A DNA stretch of 64,000 bases. Origin: Xestospongia muta (Eukaryota; Porifera; Demospongiae; Haplosclerida; Petrosiidae). The stretch spans positions 8,869,156 through 8,933,155 of the forward strand of contig OY848918.1 in NCBI GenBank assembly GCA_963693285.1, written 5' to 3'. Every line of letters starts with the position of its first letter. Positions within the stretch are counted from its first letter, which is position 1. The notes beneath the pieces are model-generated. The model was not told the DNA's origin, did no database searches, and saw nothing but the letters and a program-made list of their open reading frames with translations. Positions 1-10,314 of this stretch are shown one piece after another. Made by a program: the position numbers and the translations under genes.

Positions 1-725
1 TTGAGAGCTCCATTCACGATACTCTGGACAATCCTGAGAAGGTAAATCCCATGGCAATTCTACAAGAAACATCACATTTATAACTTAAACAATTACTTGT
101 TCACAGTACACACTGCTATCAGTGTTAACATTGTAAATCAACAAGAACACAATCATATGTACCATACGTGGTGTCAACATTGTGTCACACATGTCTGTCA
201 ACATACCTCCAGATAACAAGGCAACTAGAACAATACCACAAGACCATATATCAGCTGGCTCAGCATAATAGTCTAAACCAGCATAAACCTGAAAAGAGGT
301 CAATGTTAAACTAGTTTTATCTGTTGTTCTTGATACTCACTTCTGGAGCAATGTAAGGTGGAGTACCACACGAACGACTAAGTTTCCTCTCACGACCCAT
401 GTGTCTAAATACAGTAGACAAACCAAAGTCAGAAATCTTCAGAACGTCTATAATTTGAGATAAAAATAATGAGTTTTTTATAATAGAATAATTACCATAG
501 CCATCTAATAGTAAATTCTCTGGTTTTAAATCACGATGTGCCACTCCTCTACTGTGAAGGTATTCCTGTGAATAATGTCATGTGATCAACATATGATTAT
601 CAAATGACATAACTTACAACTCCAGATAGAAGCTGAAGAAAGAAATGTTGAGCTAAACCAGGTTCCATACCATGATCAGGCTCTAAGCATGTGTATGAAT
701 GATAAAGATATATATAGATAGATAC

Positions 726-768
<43 letters not shown>

Positions 769-1239
769 TCCTTTTGCACACACATATAAATGGCTAACCT
801 ATCCTGTCAAACAGTTCTCCTCCATCAGCATATTCCAGGAACAAATAATGAATATTACCACAAGCTCTTTGACCAAAAAATCGTATTACATTCGTATGTC
901 TTAACATTCTCATGATACAAATCTGTTGGTAGACATATAATATCTAATGTTTATATCACATTAATAATCACACCTCTTTTTTCAAGCAATCTGGTGTCAG
1001 GCCATTCTGACCATCTATGTTAACTATTTTCACAGCTACACATTCCTTAGTGTCATTGTGTACTGCTAACTTCACCCTATTAAATAAATGCAAGATAAAT
1101 AACGAACCAAAGAAGTGACATACTAAACTCACTCTCCGTATGCTCCTTCCCCTAAGGTCTGCATAAATTCCCATCCTTCTACAAACAGTTTGTTCAGAAC
1201 AGAAGAATCACTACCAGTATCAACTGTGACCTGCTCCAT
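1..1239 (-). CDS. CHEK1: Checkpoint kinase 1, N-terminal part of the kinase domain (runs off the left edge)
   Basis: Serine/threonine kinase of the DNA-damage and replication checkpoint, acting in the nucleus downstream of ATR. Exons on the minus strand are about 1133-1239, 974-1076, 799-922, 618-682, 496-565, 341-447, 207-288 and 1-59, all with GT-AG ends and matching phases. The translation shows the glycine loop (TLGEGAYGE), the lysine segment (VAVKIV), the segment [12 protein letters not shown], the catalytic loop [12 protein letters not shown], the DFG motif in [12 protein letters not shown], and the P+1 region [10 protein letters not shown]. The order and wording follow animal Chk1 closely. 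The start ATG at 1239 gives a short extension before the kinase core. The rest of the kinase domain and the regulatory C-terminus lie outside the window. The recognition is strong; exon ends are read by eye. Confidence 0.95.
725..768. repeat. (GA)n microsatellite in a CHEK1 intron
   Basis: About 44 bp of almost pure GA repeat with one AA interruption, inside the intron between the third and fourth CHEK1 exons. It makes a spurious serine/leucine open frame on the minus strand. Confidence 0.95.
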
Positions 1240-1373
1240 TTTTTAGTAAATTTCCCGCTAAATGAGTACGCGCATGCGCATATTAGGTGTACATCATAAG
1301 CCATTAATTATATTGATATTCATGATGTAACCCACAATATCTTTAGTTGTTCTAAACACGTGGTCGACTAAAA
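1240..1373. promoter_or_regulatory. Divergent promoter between CHEK1 and a DBH-like gene
   Basis: Only 134 bp separate the start codons of two divergently transcribed genes. The interval holds TTTCCCGC at 1251-1258, an exact E2F consensus, and CGCGCATGCGCA at 1269-1280, an exact palindromic NRF1 consensus. No TATA box is seen. E2F control suits CHEK1, which is S-phase regulated in other animals. Whether the DBH-like gene shares this control is inference. Confidence 0.7.
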
Positions 1374-4173
1374 ATGCAGATTACTTTCTTTGTTTTTGCA
1401 ACTTTCCTTCCAATTGTTCTCTGCGACTCTGATTTATCTTCGTACCAGTTCAATATAGAACTAGTACAAGATACTTACTGGATGTACTGGAACTTCAATA
1501 GTGAAACAGAAGTCATCAATTTTGCTGTGAGAGTTCTAACTACTGGATGGATCGGATTTGGTATTTCACCAAATGGACAGATGCGTAATTCTGATGTTGT
1601 CATTGGATGGATAGATGCTTCATCATCAAAGTCTTACTTCCATGTAAGAAACTACCTATAATCTTTGTAGCTAAATACACATTAGTATGTAATTGTCCAT
1701 AACTTGAAAAAGAAGTGCACTATTCCACTATTTGTATAGAACATCATGCATTAAGGAATTTATGCAAGACATCTTTTCTATACACACATCAAGTTATGTA
1801 TTGATCAAAATCACATACCTTCTGCTTTGGCATATCATCAATTCTCTGTTCTTAAGAGTGCAAACTAGTGAACATTTTATGATGCTATACTTATAAATAG
1901 ACAACTATGGAATGTTGTTTTCACATCACTTGACTTGTAACTTGTAATGTCAATAATGTATCTCATTTACATAGGATCGATTTGCTTTTGGTCGTTATAC
2001 TCCTCCCATTGATCCAATACAAAACTGGTTCCTGACTAATGCTGAGCAGAACAATGGCTACACTACACTGGAATTTTATAGGAAGTTTATAACTTGTGAT
2101 GATCGAGACAAAAAGCTTTTGGTAACCATTGTGCAATTGCTAAAACAATTATAGATATGTCTTTAGCTTGAAACACAACGCATTATTTATAGTTGGAATG
2201 ACAATACTCCAACAGTAACACAAAATGCAGATGGTACTGAAACTTATAGCATCTACCGTCACACTTATCAAGGCTCTACAAGTATTAACCTGCTCAGTGG
2301 ACTCCCTGATCCTCCAGACATGCCTAATGATGCAGAAACATTTACTATAGCTGTGAATGAAGTAATTCCTCATAAATGTTGATGCATTTTATTTCTTTAC
2401 TATGTATAAGGTAAATGTTCCCAATTCTCAGACCACATACTGGTGTACTGGAATAGAACTGGATTCTTCAATAACTGAGTCTGAAAATTATATTATCAGA
2501 GTAAACTGTATAGCCATGATTGTATAATGTATCAAGATTTTAATACTACATAGGTTTCTCCGTATATAACTTCTGGTAATGAACCTTATGTACATCACAT
2601 GTTAGTTTATTTATGTGATGGCCTTCAAGACTCTGATCTGGATGTAGGTGGAAACTGTGACAGTGACATTAGCAGTCGCATACAATATTGTCTCAGTCAG
2701 TTACTCATTGGTGCTTGGGCTATTGGAGGCTCTGTTAGTAAAATAAAACATAATGTCAATTAATAGTTATATTATAGGATTTTATTTATCCTGAACATGT
2801 TGCTTATCCAATTGGAGGTTCTAATAATCCACAGTATGCAGTTATTCAAATACATTACAATAATCTTAATGAAGTATCAGGTACATAATATACACAAACT
2901 CCTTATTTCATTGTCATTATTCTTTTTTATTAGATATTGTGGACAGTTCTGGTTTTATCTTCACATACACCAATACACCCAGACAATATGATGCTGGCAT
3001 TTTATTTTTTGGCCATGCTATTGTTCCAGCTATGGTTATACCTCCTAATGCTTACAACTTTACTACCATTGGTCTTTGTACAAATGGTTGCACTCAAACA
3101 GTAAGCCTCATTGAAGACATTTGTCTCCATTGATGAAATTTCTCTCTACATATTAGCACATTCCTTCCAGTGGTATTCATATATTTGCCAATATGCTTCA
3201 CACTCACTTAGCTGGTAAGTTAGTATAATATATATGAAAGACTTTATTGACTATACAAACTTTACAATATAGGTTCTGGGTTGGTATTTTCTCATGTAAA
3301 CAAAACACAGTGCTCTGGTACATCTCGCTATCAAGAATTTAAGCCAATTGAAGCAAATCTCCATTATGACTTTAATTTCCAACAAGCTACACATCTTCCT
3401 CAGGAAATTACTATACTACCAGTATAATCTATGATTATTAATTATTTTGATTTCATATTCTCATGATAGGGTGATATTCTACTACTGAAATGCTTTTATA
3501 ACACAACTGGTAGAAATGGAGTGACATTGGTAAGAGAACAGTCATTGAACATTGAGCACTAGAATACTACTATATATCTATTATCATTAATTTAGGGAGG
3601 AGAAAGTACTCTTCAAGAAATGTGCCTCTCCTTTCCAGTTTACTATCCTCGACTTAGTTTGACAAAATGTATAAGTCTGCCACTATTTGATAACATTGAT
3701 GTTTTCATTGATGAATATGTCCCGTAAGTTACAGTGCACTCACAACTATACTGATGACATATATGCTTTAAATCTTTTGAGGAGTGAACACAAGAGTGCA
3801 TTTTATAGTCTGACACCTGGTTCCAGTCCAGATACAATAGAATCAACAATGAACTTATTGGATTGGACACAAGACCAGATTAATGGCTATCAACAATCAG
3901 TTTATACAAATGGATTACAATGGTCATACTGTGGCAATCAGGTAATATAAAGTGACAAAGTTTTTATGATGAACTATTAATAAATACATACAGGGATATT
4001 TCGAAACTACTCCTTCAGTGTCATGTTGTTCATATGAAGCTCCTGATGTTTGTACAGGATATGAACCAGCTCCATGTTGTGAACGACACTGTGTTTCTAG
4101 TACTAATTCAATGTATTGTATTGGTGTTGATCTAATCACCATACTCCTATTGTTATGTATCGTAGTAGTATAA
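1374..4173 (+). CDS. DBH/MOXD1-like copper type II monooxygenase 1 (complete, 13 exons)
   Basis: Predicted secreted or membrane-anchored copper hydroxylase of the dopamine-beta-hydroxylase/MOXD1/PHM family. Exons: 1374-1643, 1975-2121, 2167-2361, 2411-2500, 2554-2733, 2778-2880, 2934-3100, 3157-3214, 3273-3421, 3470-3529, 3596-3723, 3785-3941, 3994-4173. They sum to 627 codons plus stop, close to the usual 610-620 residues. A signal peptide is followed by a DOMON domain (YWMYWNF, TTGWIGFGIS), then the two copper domains. Expected copper ligands are all present: the HH pair in YVHHMLVY, the H in IQIHYNN, HTH in NMLHTHLAG, and the M in EMCLSFPVYYP. The C-terminus is a Cys-rich module ending in a hydrophobic run (LITILLLLCIVVV) with no tail, suggesting a GPI or membrane anchor. 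The substrate cannot be told from sequence. Confidence 0.9.
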
Positions 4174-4829
4174 ATCTCTGACATTGTTAGATATGCTATG
4201 TAGGACATTTATACAAACAACATTAGCAATTAAATATAAAATTAAAAAAAAACATAAAACTATCTTATATATTGGTATAAATTATACTTTCATGTTCTTC
4301 CAGGTTTATAGTATTGTTATAGTTCAATAATAACTATGATTGTATAACCTAATATAAAATCCCAGCATTGTTTTTTAATTACTCATATTTGAACTTCAGC
4401 CATGTATATTCATTCTCCTCTTAGTATAGTAAAACCTAGTCTGATTGACAATTCCTTAGTAAACTGAGAACAATTAATGGAGTAGTCTGGGTAAAAACCA
4501 GCTTGATACCTTCTTTATACTGTATCCAAATCCAATGGTCTTGGATGAAGCTGACTGCAAGAAAACATACCACCACCCACAGGGTAGTCTATTAGAGGGG
4601 AGGATACTATGAAGGGTTTGTGAAGAATAAGATATGGCATTAGAACATGATTTGAGAATTTTGGTTTGACTTCTGTTTGATATATGTTACAGCCTTGCAT
4701 GACATGGAATATATATTTATTGGAATAATTATCATAATGAAAATAGTTTTAAAAAATTAAGTATCAATTTTATTCTTTAAACTAACCAAAATATTCTAAA
4801 AGAATACTAGATCCAAAATTATCAAATTG
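4174..4829. other. Convergent spacer between DBH-like 1 and FReD1
   Basis: This is the 3' flank of the DBH-like gene (an ATTAAA-type signal near 4230) and the 3' flank of FReD1 (a minus-strand AATAAA near 4771-4776). A block at about 4390-4720 recurs 3' of most FReD copies and has a partial minus-strand open frame containing FSCSQLHP. I recognise no gene in it. Confidence 0.6.
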
Positions 4830-5642
4830 TCACTTATTTCGCTTAACTTTCATTTCTGTGAAGCTTAAAGAATAATACTCTTTTTTCCAACAATACCAGT
4901 TCACACCATCAGCATAGGAAGTATGATTACCACTCAAATATAAACCATTTAAATTAGAGGTGTGACATCTACAATACCACCATGCTCCTTTGAAGCGTAC
5001 AGCACAATTATCATTATATGCATCATTATCACGATCTCTTGTTGTAAATTTATACCCGTTATGTCCCTGAAGACAATCTCCAGCATCTCCACTATATCCA
5101 CCTACTAGTAGTTTGTACATTGTGTCAGAGTCCCTTACATCAAATATGAAATATTTAGCATATCTCTTATTACCACAAAAATCATGGAGGTCAACACGTA
5201 GAGTGGTATTGACAGTAGTGAGATGATGAATTTTGCTGAGACCTAGCCAAAACTCTCCATCAAGGTCCCCAAATCCACTAAGGTAATCACTCCAGCAACA
5301 ATAGAAGTCTACAGTACCATCCATTCTCCTCTGGAAGACAGTCCAGCCACCACCATCAGTCTCCATGTCACAATAGACCTAAATAGATTATATTCTAAGT
5401 CATTTGATTATAATAGAGTACCTTAAAAGCAGGTAGATGATCAGGTTTGATAGTATATATACCATTACATGTGTGACCTTGTTCATAGTAGTCTTGACAG
5501 TCACGAGAAACTATACAACCTGAAAAAGATACATTACATGATGTCCATTGCATGTAAACTACATACCTTTATCATCATTGTCTCCTGGTGTAGGACAGGA
5601 TACAACAAGAGTGATATAACACACAAAGAATGGCAAATACAT
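4830..5642 (-). CDS. FReD1: secreted fibrinogen-related protein with extra cysteines
   Basis: Three exons: 5567-5642 (signal peptide), 5422-5519 (GCIVSRDCQDYYEQG segment) and 4830-5378 (fibrinogen domain beginning VYCDMETDGGGW), giving about 240 residues. Fibrinogen C-terminal domains of this size act as secreted lectins (ficolin, tachylectin, FREP types). Seen here are DRDND of the calcium site, the CAV...CH disulfide region, and the closing SYADGVNW motif. The codon homologous to the ATG of sister copies is GTG, so the start is the next in-frame ATG at 5642. This is the most divergent full copy. The usual FYRGW is FYCCW and DFSG is DFCG. It also has Cys in AGDC, WWYCRC and NWYCW, and one residue is missing before NCAV. 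It may be a specialised variant or under relaxed constraint. Confidence 0.85.
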
Positions 5643-5712
5643 TAGATACTTCACCTTGTTGTCTTGTACAGCTTGTATCAGTTAAAATGATAAATGCCTA
5701 ACAGTGGTCATC

Positions 5713-5722
5713 CCTTTATATA
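5713..5722 (-). promoter_or_regulatory. TATA box of FReD1
   Basis: TATATAAAGG on the minus strand, 71 bp upstream of the ATG. The surrounding sequence is conserved before every full-length FReD copy. Confidence 0.75.
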
Positions 5723-6432
5723 GTCTATGTGAACAGTTATTATATTGGAGTGAGTCTCATGCCCACTCACTATGTCTGGGTATTGGACTAATGTAATAAT
5801 AGGCTATTCTTGTCATACTGTTACAAAATTTGGGTTGTAACAGACTTTGTTATATATAGTAATTTATATTAATATTGTTATAGTCTATCAAAATGCAATT
5901 GTGTTGGAGTAGACTAGTTGTCTACAACAAAAATCTTTTGAACTAAAACTTGTGAGTATAACCTTTGCTGAACTTTAGCAAAACATTGTGAGTATAACCA
6001 GGTCAGAGGATACCATAACTAGTATATCTAATAGTTGTTTTCATGCTATGTCAAGTTATATCTGTAATATAAATTGAAGTTCACAACAATTACATACATG
6101 TAGATGCTATTATTCAATTTAATACCAGATTATACATTACTCAATTTACTGAGAATAATATCTGCAATATCATATCAACAAATTATATAATGCATTTTTT
6201 AGGAGTGCATAAATAATATCATGAAACATGGATGTGATCAAGATCAGCATATGAATAGGATCCCATGTTATCAAATATATACTTATTATAAAATATTTTC
6301 TCAATATATCTTCTATGATCTGTTTACAATTCATCATAATGAAATGAAGTGGATGTTATTAGAATCTTTGATGACATTAGTAGTCAGGATTAGTCTTAAG
6401 AGTTTCTAGGTACACTTAGCAGGCTCTCCTCC
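5723..6432. other. Inter-unit spacer (FReD1 upstream region)
   Basis: Repeated spacer shared with the other units. It includes two single ancestral units of minisatellite B (TTGTGAGTATAACC, near 5950-6000), a block at about 6040-6180, and a block at 6200-6430 that always precedes minisatellite A. No gene is recognised. Confidence 0.6.
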
Positions 6433-6779
6433 TGTGACTTCAATAGTCATGTGCTAAGGATTCTAATGGAGGAGTGTGACTTCAATAGTCATGTGCTAAG
6501 GATTCTAATGAAGGAGTGTGACTTCAATAATCATGTGCTAAGGATTCTAATGAAGGAGTGTGACTTCAGTAGTCATGTGCTAAGGATTCTAATGGAGGAG
6601 TGTGACTTGAATAGTCATGTGCTAAGGATTCTAATAGTGGAGTGTGAGTTCAATAGTCATGTGCTAAGAATTCTGATGAAGGAGTTTGATTTCAATAGTC
6701 ATGTGCTAAGGTTTCTAATGAAGGAGTGTGACTTCAATACTCAGGTGTTAAGGGTTCTAATTAAAGAGTGTGACTTCAA
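6433..6779. repeat. Minisatellite A array, 42-bp unit, about 8 copies
   Basis: Tandem units built on GTGTGACTTCAATAGTCATG plus GCTAAGGATTCTAATGAAG, period 42 bp, with point variants such as AGTGG or GATTTC between units. Because 42 is a multiple of three and the unit has no stop in this frame, it reads as a 14-residue repeat (VLRILMKECDFNSH). It directly abuts a copy of the DBH-like last exon. Confidence 0.95.
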
Positions 6780-6959
6780 GGGATATTCCGAAACTACACC
6801 TTCAGTGTCTTATTGTTCATATAAAGCTCCTGATGTTTGTACAGGATATGAACCAGCTCCATGTTGTGAACAACACTGTGTTTCCAGTACTAATTCAATG
6901 TATTGTATTGGTGTTGATCTAATCAACATACTTCTATTGTTATGTATTGTAGTAGTATA
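6780..6959 (+). pseudogene. Detached last exon of the DBH-like gene, in frame with minisatellite A
   Basis: Near-copy of 3994-4173, coding the Cys-rich module (SYCSYKAPDVCTGYEPAPCC) and the hydrophobic tail. No other exon of the gene is nearby. The open frame runs unbroken from the 14-residue repeats into this exon (start 6451, stop 6957-6959). No signal peptide precedes it, so I treat it as a fragment. Confidence 0.8.
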
Positions 6960-7564
6960 AATCTCTGACATTGTTAGATCTGTTATGTAGGACATTTATA
7001 CAAACAACATTAGCAATTAAATATAAAATTTAAAAATGTAAAACTATCTTATATATTACCATAAATATACTTTCATGTTATTCCAGGTTTATAGTATTGT
7101 TACAGTTCAATAATAGCTACAATTGTATAACCTAATACAAAATCCCAGTATTTTTAATTACTCATATTTGAACTTCAGTCCATGTGTAGTCATTCTCTTC
7201 TTAGTATAGTAAAACCTAATCTGATTGACAATTCCTTAGTAAAGTGAGAACAATTAACCACCACCCACAAGGTAGGCTATTAGAGGGGAGGATACTATGA
7301 AGGGTTTGTGAAGAATAAGATATAACATTAGGTCTGAACATGATTTGAGAATTTTGGTTTGACTTCTGTTTGACATATGCTACAGCCTTGCATGACATGG
7401 AATATATATTTATCAGAATAATTGTCATAATGAAAATAGTTGCAAAAATTAAGTATCAATTTTATCCTTTAAACTAACCAAAATATTCTAAAAGAATGAA
7501 AAATCTAAAATTATACTGTGTGTGTATTTTTATCAACAAAATCTTTTATTTAATAGTCAAATTG
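6960..7564. other. Convergent spacer between DBH exon fragment and FReD2
   Basis: Same layout as 4174-4829 but with part of the FReD 3' block deleted (the segment between the last-exon flank and the AGGGGAGGATAC region is shorter). No gene is seen. Confidence 0.6.
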
Positions 7565-8390
7565 TCAATTTTTATGCTTAACTTTCATCTCTGTGAAGCT
7601 TAAAGAATAATGGTACTTTTTCCAATAACGCCAGTTCACACCATCAGCATAGGAAGTATGAGCACCACTCAAATATAAACCATTTAAATTAGAGCTGTGA
7701 CATTTAGTATACCACCATCCTCCTTTGTAGTGTACAGCACAATTACCATTGTTATATATATCATTATCACGATCTTTTGTTGTAAATTTCTGCCCATTAT
7801 GTCTCTTAAGACTATCTCCAGCATCTCCACTATATCCACCTACTTTTAGTTTGTACATTGTGTCAGAGTCCCCTACATCAAATATGGAATATTTAGCATA
7901 TCTCTTATTACCGCTAAAATCACGAAGGTCAACACGTAGAGTGGTATTGAGAGTAGTGAGACGATGAATTTTGTTGAGACCTAGCCAAAACTCTCCATCA
8001 AGGTCCCCAAATCCACTGAGGTAATCACTCCAGCCGCGATAGAAGTCTACAGTACCATCCATTCTCCTCTGGAAGACAGTCCAGCCACCACCATCAGTCT
8101 CCATGTCACAATAGACCTAAATAGATTATGTTTTAAGTCATTTGATTATAATAGAGTACTTTAAAAGCAGGTAGATGATCAGGTTTGATAGTATATATAC
8201 CATTACATGTGTGACCTTGTTCATAGTAGTCTTGACAGTCATGAGAAACTATACAACCTGAAAAGACACATTACATGATATCTATTGCATCAAACTACAT
8301 ACCTTTATCATCATTGTCTCCTGGTGTAGGACAGGATACAACAAGAGCGATATAACACACAAAGAATGCCAAATACATTAGGTTCTTCAT
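7565..8390 (-). CDS. FReD2: secreted fibrinogen-related protein
   Basis: Exons 8303-8390, 8160-8257 and 7565-8116, giving 245 residues. It begins MKNLMYLAFFVCYIALVVSC, a clear signal peptide. The exon 2 donor is AAA|GTACTC rather than AAG|GTACTC, still coding Lys. Pocket-region residues differ from the sisters: KRHNGQKF, WWYTKCHSSN, SGAHTSY, NWRYWKKYHYS. It has Ser in AGDS and Tyr in WRYW, so it lacks the extra cysteine pair. A DNA transposon sits 6 bp beyond its TATA box and may have separated the gene from its upstream control region. Confidence 0.88.
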
Positions 8391-8437
8391 CCTGGTGTCT
8401 AGCACAGCTTGTATCTGATAAAATAACAGTGGCCATC

Positions 8438-8447
8438 CCTTTATATA
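8438..8447 (-). promoter_or_regulatory. TATA box of FReD2
   Basis: TATATAAAGG on the minus strand, 48 bp upstream of the ATG. Sequence homology to sister promoters stops at 8453, where the transposon begins. Confidence 0.75.
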
Positions 8448-8717
8448 GTTTAAAGGGTAACTGAAATGCGTATTTTGAAATTTTTGAAACTTGGTTATTC
8501 GTTAAATAATAATATGATAACATGTAAACCTTACTTGTTTTTCTGAAATGGAACTTTCTTTTGAAATAAAACAAAGTCAAACCTTGCTCAATCACAAGTC
8601 AGCCATCTTCTTCCTGTTTAAGCAGCAAAATCGGCCAAACGCATTATGACATCACAAGATGAAACGATGAAGTTGAACTCAATTCAACACCTGGTAGGAA
8701 GTGTGAACTACTGGAAA

Positions 8718-8948
8718 ATGCCTAAGAGATGCGCTGTTTTTGGTTGTGGTATTACTAACAAGGATGGAGTGAGTCTATTTTCATTCTCTAAAGACCCAGT
8801 ACTCGATAAAAAATGGACTGAGCAAGTAAAGAGAAGCAAGGACAAGTGGTTAGGGCCAACCAAGTACTACTCATTTTGTGTAGTTGCAACATCAACAAAT
8901 AGACATGAATATTACAAAAGAAGAGAGAATTTGAAGGTATATATATAA
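8718..8948 (+). pseudogene. THAP-domain fragment inside the Kolobok-like element
   Basis: Begins MPKRCAVFGCGITNKDGVSL and continues FSFSKDPVLDKKWTEQVKR, typical of the N-terminal half of a THAP zinc finger (the first C-x4-C pair and the KDP..KKW segment). The second half is degenerate: the expected C-x2-HF and AVPTF box are not recognisable after SFCVVAT. It ends at a plausible donor (AAG|GTATAT) and a possible short second exon follows near 8990. It is probably the remnant of a transposase DNA-binding domain. Confidence 0.7.
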
Positions 8949-9555
8949 GAGCTATCACTACTGGATTATAACTGTTTGAATTGATTTAGGTTGTGAAAAT
9001 GCTAGTAGATGCATCAGATGAAGAGTCCAATTAGGCTAATAATGAGAGTGAGTCCAGTATGGCTACAGATGAAGAATAGCTCAGCTAAGAGTGGGACATT
9101 CGAATTTACCTGAAGAACCTGGATATGAATCATGTTCATTTGTATCAGATCTTCTACCAGGCATGTTTTAAAGTGTATACTTCTACAGATTTTGTTCATA
9201 TTGTACTTCCATTGCAATAGTACTATCAAGCAGTAAGGGAAAGCAAAAAATGAAATTGAAACGTATGTAATTTCAGTTATGTTAAAGCTGTCATGACATG
9301 TTAATGTTAGGCTGTCAGACAACTAATGTCAATCTACTGAAACATAAACAATGTCTATGTACTGTCATATATCTGTACATTGTAACCTTCTAATTGATGA
9401 TAAGAAAAGTACTGAATCAGAATCACTCAATACACTTATAAATTCAAAATCAGATGAATCATTATATCATTTATCAATTGAAGAATAAGTATAATATAAA
9501 TGCTTGTATGTAAAGTGTCCAGTATAATGGTATGATCTTTGTAGACAAATAACAC

Positions 9556-10057
9556 TCACTCATTAATAGGTAATGGTAAAGTTGCAGACCCATATTCTTG
9601 TCGGTATTGGTAATATGGTAATGTCAACACATTCAAGCAAACAGCATGCAATCCTGGATGGCCAGTAATAGATAGGAGTGCAGGTATCTCAGCTTCTTCC
9701 ATTTTCTCCTTCATTTTCATAATTTCCTGACAGCAAATGCACTTCTTTGAAATATTCATGATTACGCAGTGGCTACATGCACACCTATAATCAACACACA
9801 CACACACACATATATATATATATTACAAACGTTATTCCTCATCTATTTTCATATCAATTAAAGTCTTTCTGAGGACAGTTCCGAGTCTCTTCACTACTAC
9901 TACTATTACTGGATGCTTGGCTATCACTTGGTTCATATAAATAACGTAAAACAATACCAGCAAAAGTATCTTCATCTTGAATATTCATCCTGCATTGGCC
10001 TTGAATATTGTTCAGATCCACTAGTTTCTTTATTAGCAAGCACATCCATCTCTATAA
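9556..10057 (-). pseudogene. P2X7-ballast-like cysteine domain inside the Kolobok-like element
   Basis: Two minus-strand coding blocks. The first, about 9854-10057, has an LRYLYEPSDS segment followed by an Ser/Glu-rich run. The second, about 9556-9784, reads CACSHCVIMNISKKCICCQE and later GHPGLHAVCLN and YYQYRQEYG. This cysteine pattern matches the C-terminal intracellular zinc-binding domain of P2X7 and its many orphan relatives in invertebrates. It ends at a plausible donor (GA|GTGAGT) with no recognisable next exon, so the coding unit is incomplete. The joining of the two blocks is not resolved. Confidence 0.65.
9798..9825. repeat. (CA)n/(TA)n microsatellite
   Basis: A short CA run followed by a TA run, in the interior of the Kolobok-like element. 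Confidence 0.8.
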
Positions 10058-10314
10058 CAGGTGTGAAAGTATCGATTTGCATATGTTCAACTGTTCATCG
10101 TTCATCTTGTGATGTCATAATGCGTTTGGCCGATTTTGCTGCTTAAACAGGAAGAAGATGGCTGACTTGTGATCGAGCAAGGTTTGACTTTGTTTTATTT
10201 CAAAATAAAGTTCCATTTCAAGAAAACGAGTATAGTTTACATGTTATCATATTATTATTTAGCGAATAACCAAGTCAAAAAAATTTCAAAATACGCATTT
10301 CAGTTACCCTTTAA

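Larger units (their letters stand above)
8454..10310. mobile_element. Kolobok-like DNA transposon (TTAA target duplication, long TIRs)
   Basis: A 1857-bp element bounded by inverted repeats of about 224 bp (8454-8677 and 10086-10310) whose ends read AGGGTAACTGAAATGCG. It is flanked by TTAA on both sides (8450-8453 and 10311-10314). The homologous sequence upstream of FReD8 (about 26488-26515) has a single TTAA and no insert, which proves insertion and target duplication. A TTAA duplication plus a THAP domain fits the Kolobok superfamily; piggyBac also uses TTAA but typically has no THAP. The interior holds a THAP fragment (plus strand) and a P2X7-ballast-like fragment (minus strand). No DDE core is seen, so it is probably non-autonomous. 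Confidence 0.85.

Noticed and set aside
4830..5642. FReD1 treated as a pseudogene
   Set aside because: It is the most diverged copy but has intact splice sites, an open frame and an in-frame start; changes are amino-acid substitutions plus one in-frame codon loss.
7749..7967. Plus-strand open frame inside FReD2
   Set aside because: It is the antisense shadow of a conserved fibrinogen exon.
8454..10310. piggyBac element (because of the TTAA target)
   Set aside because: The ends are AGGG-type with long TIRs and the interior has a THAP domain, which fits Kolobok better. No piggyBac transposase motif is seen.
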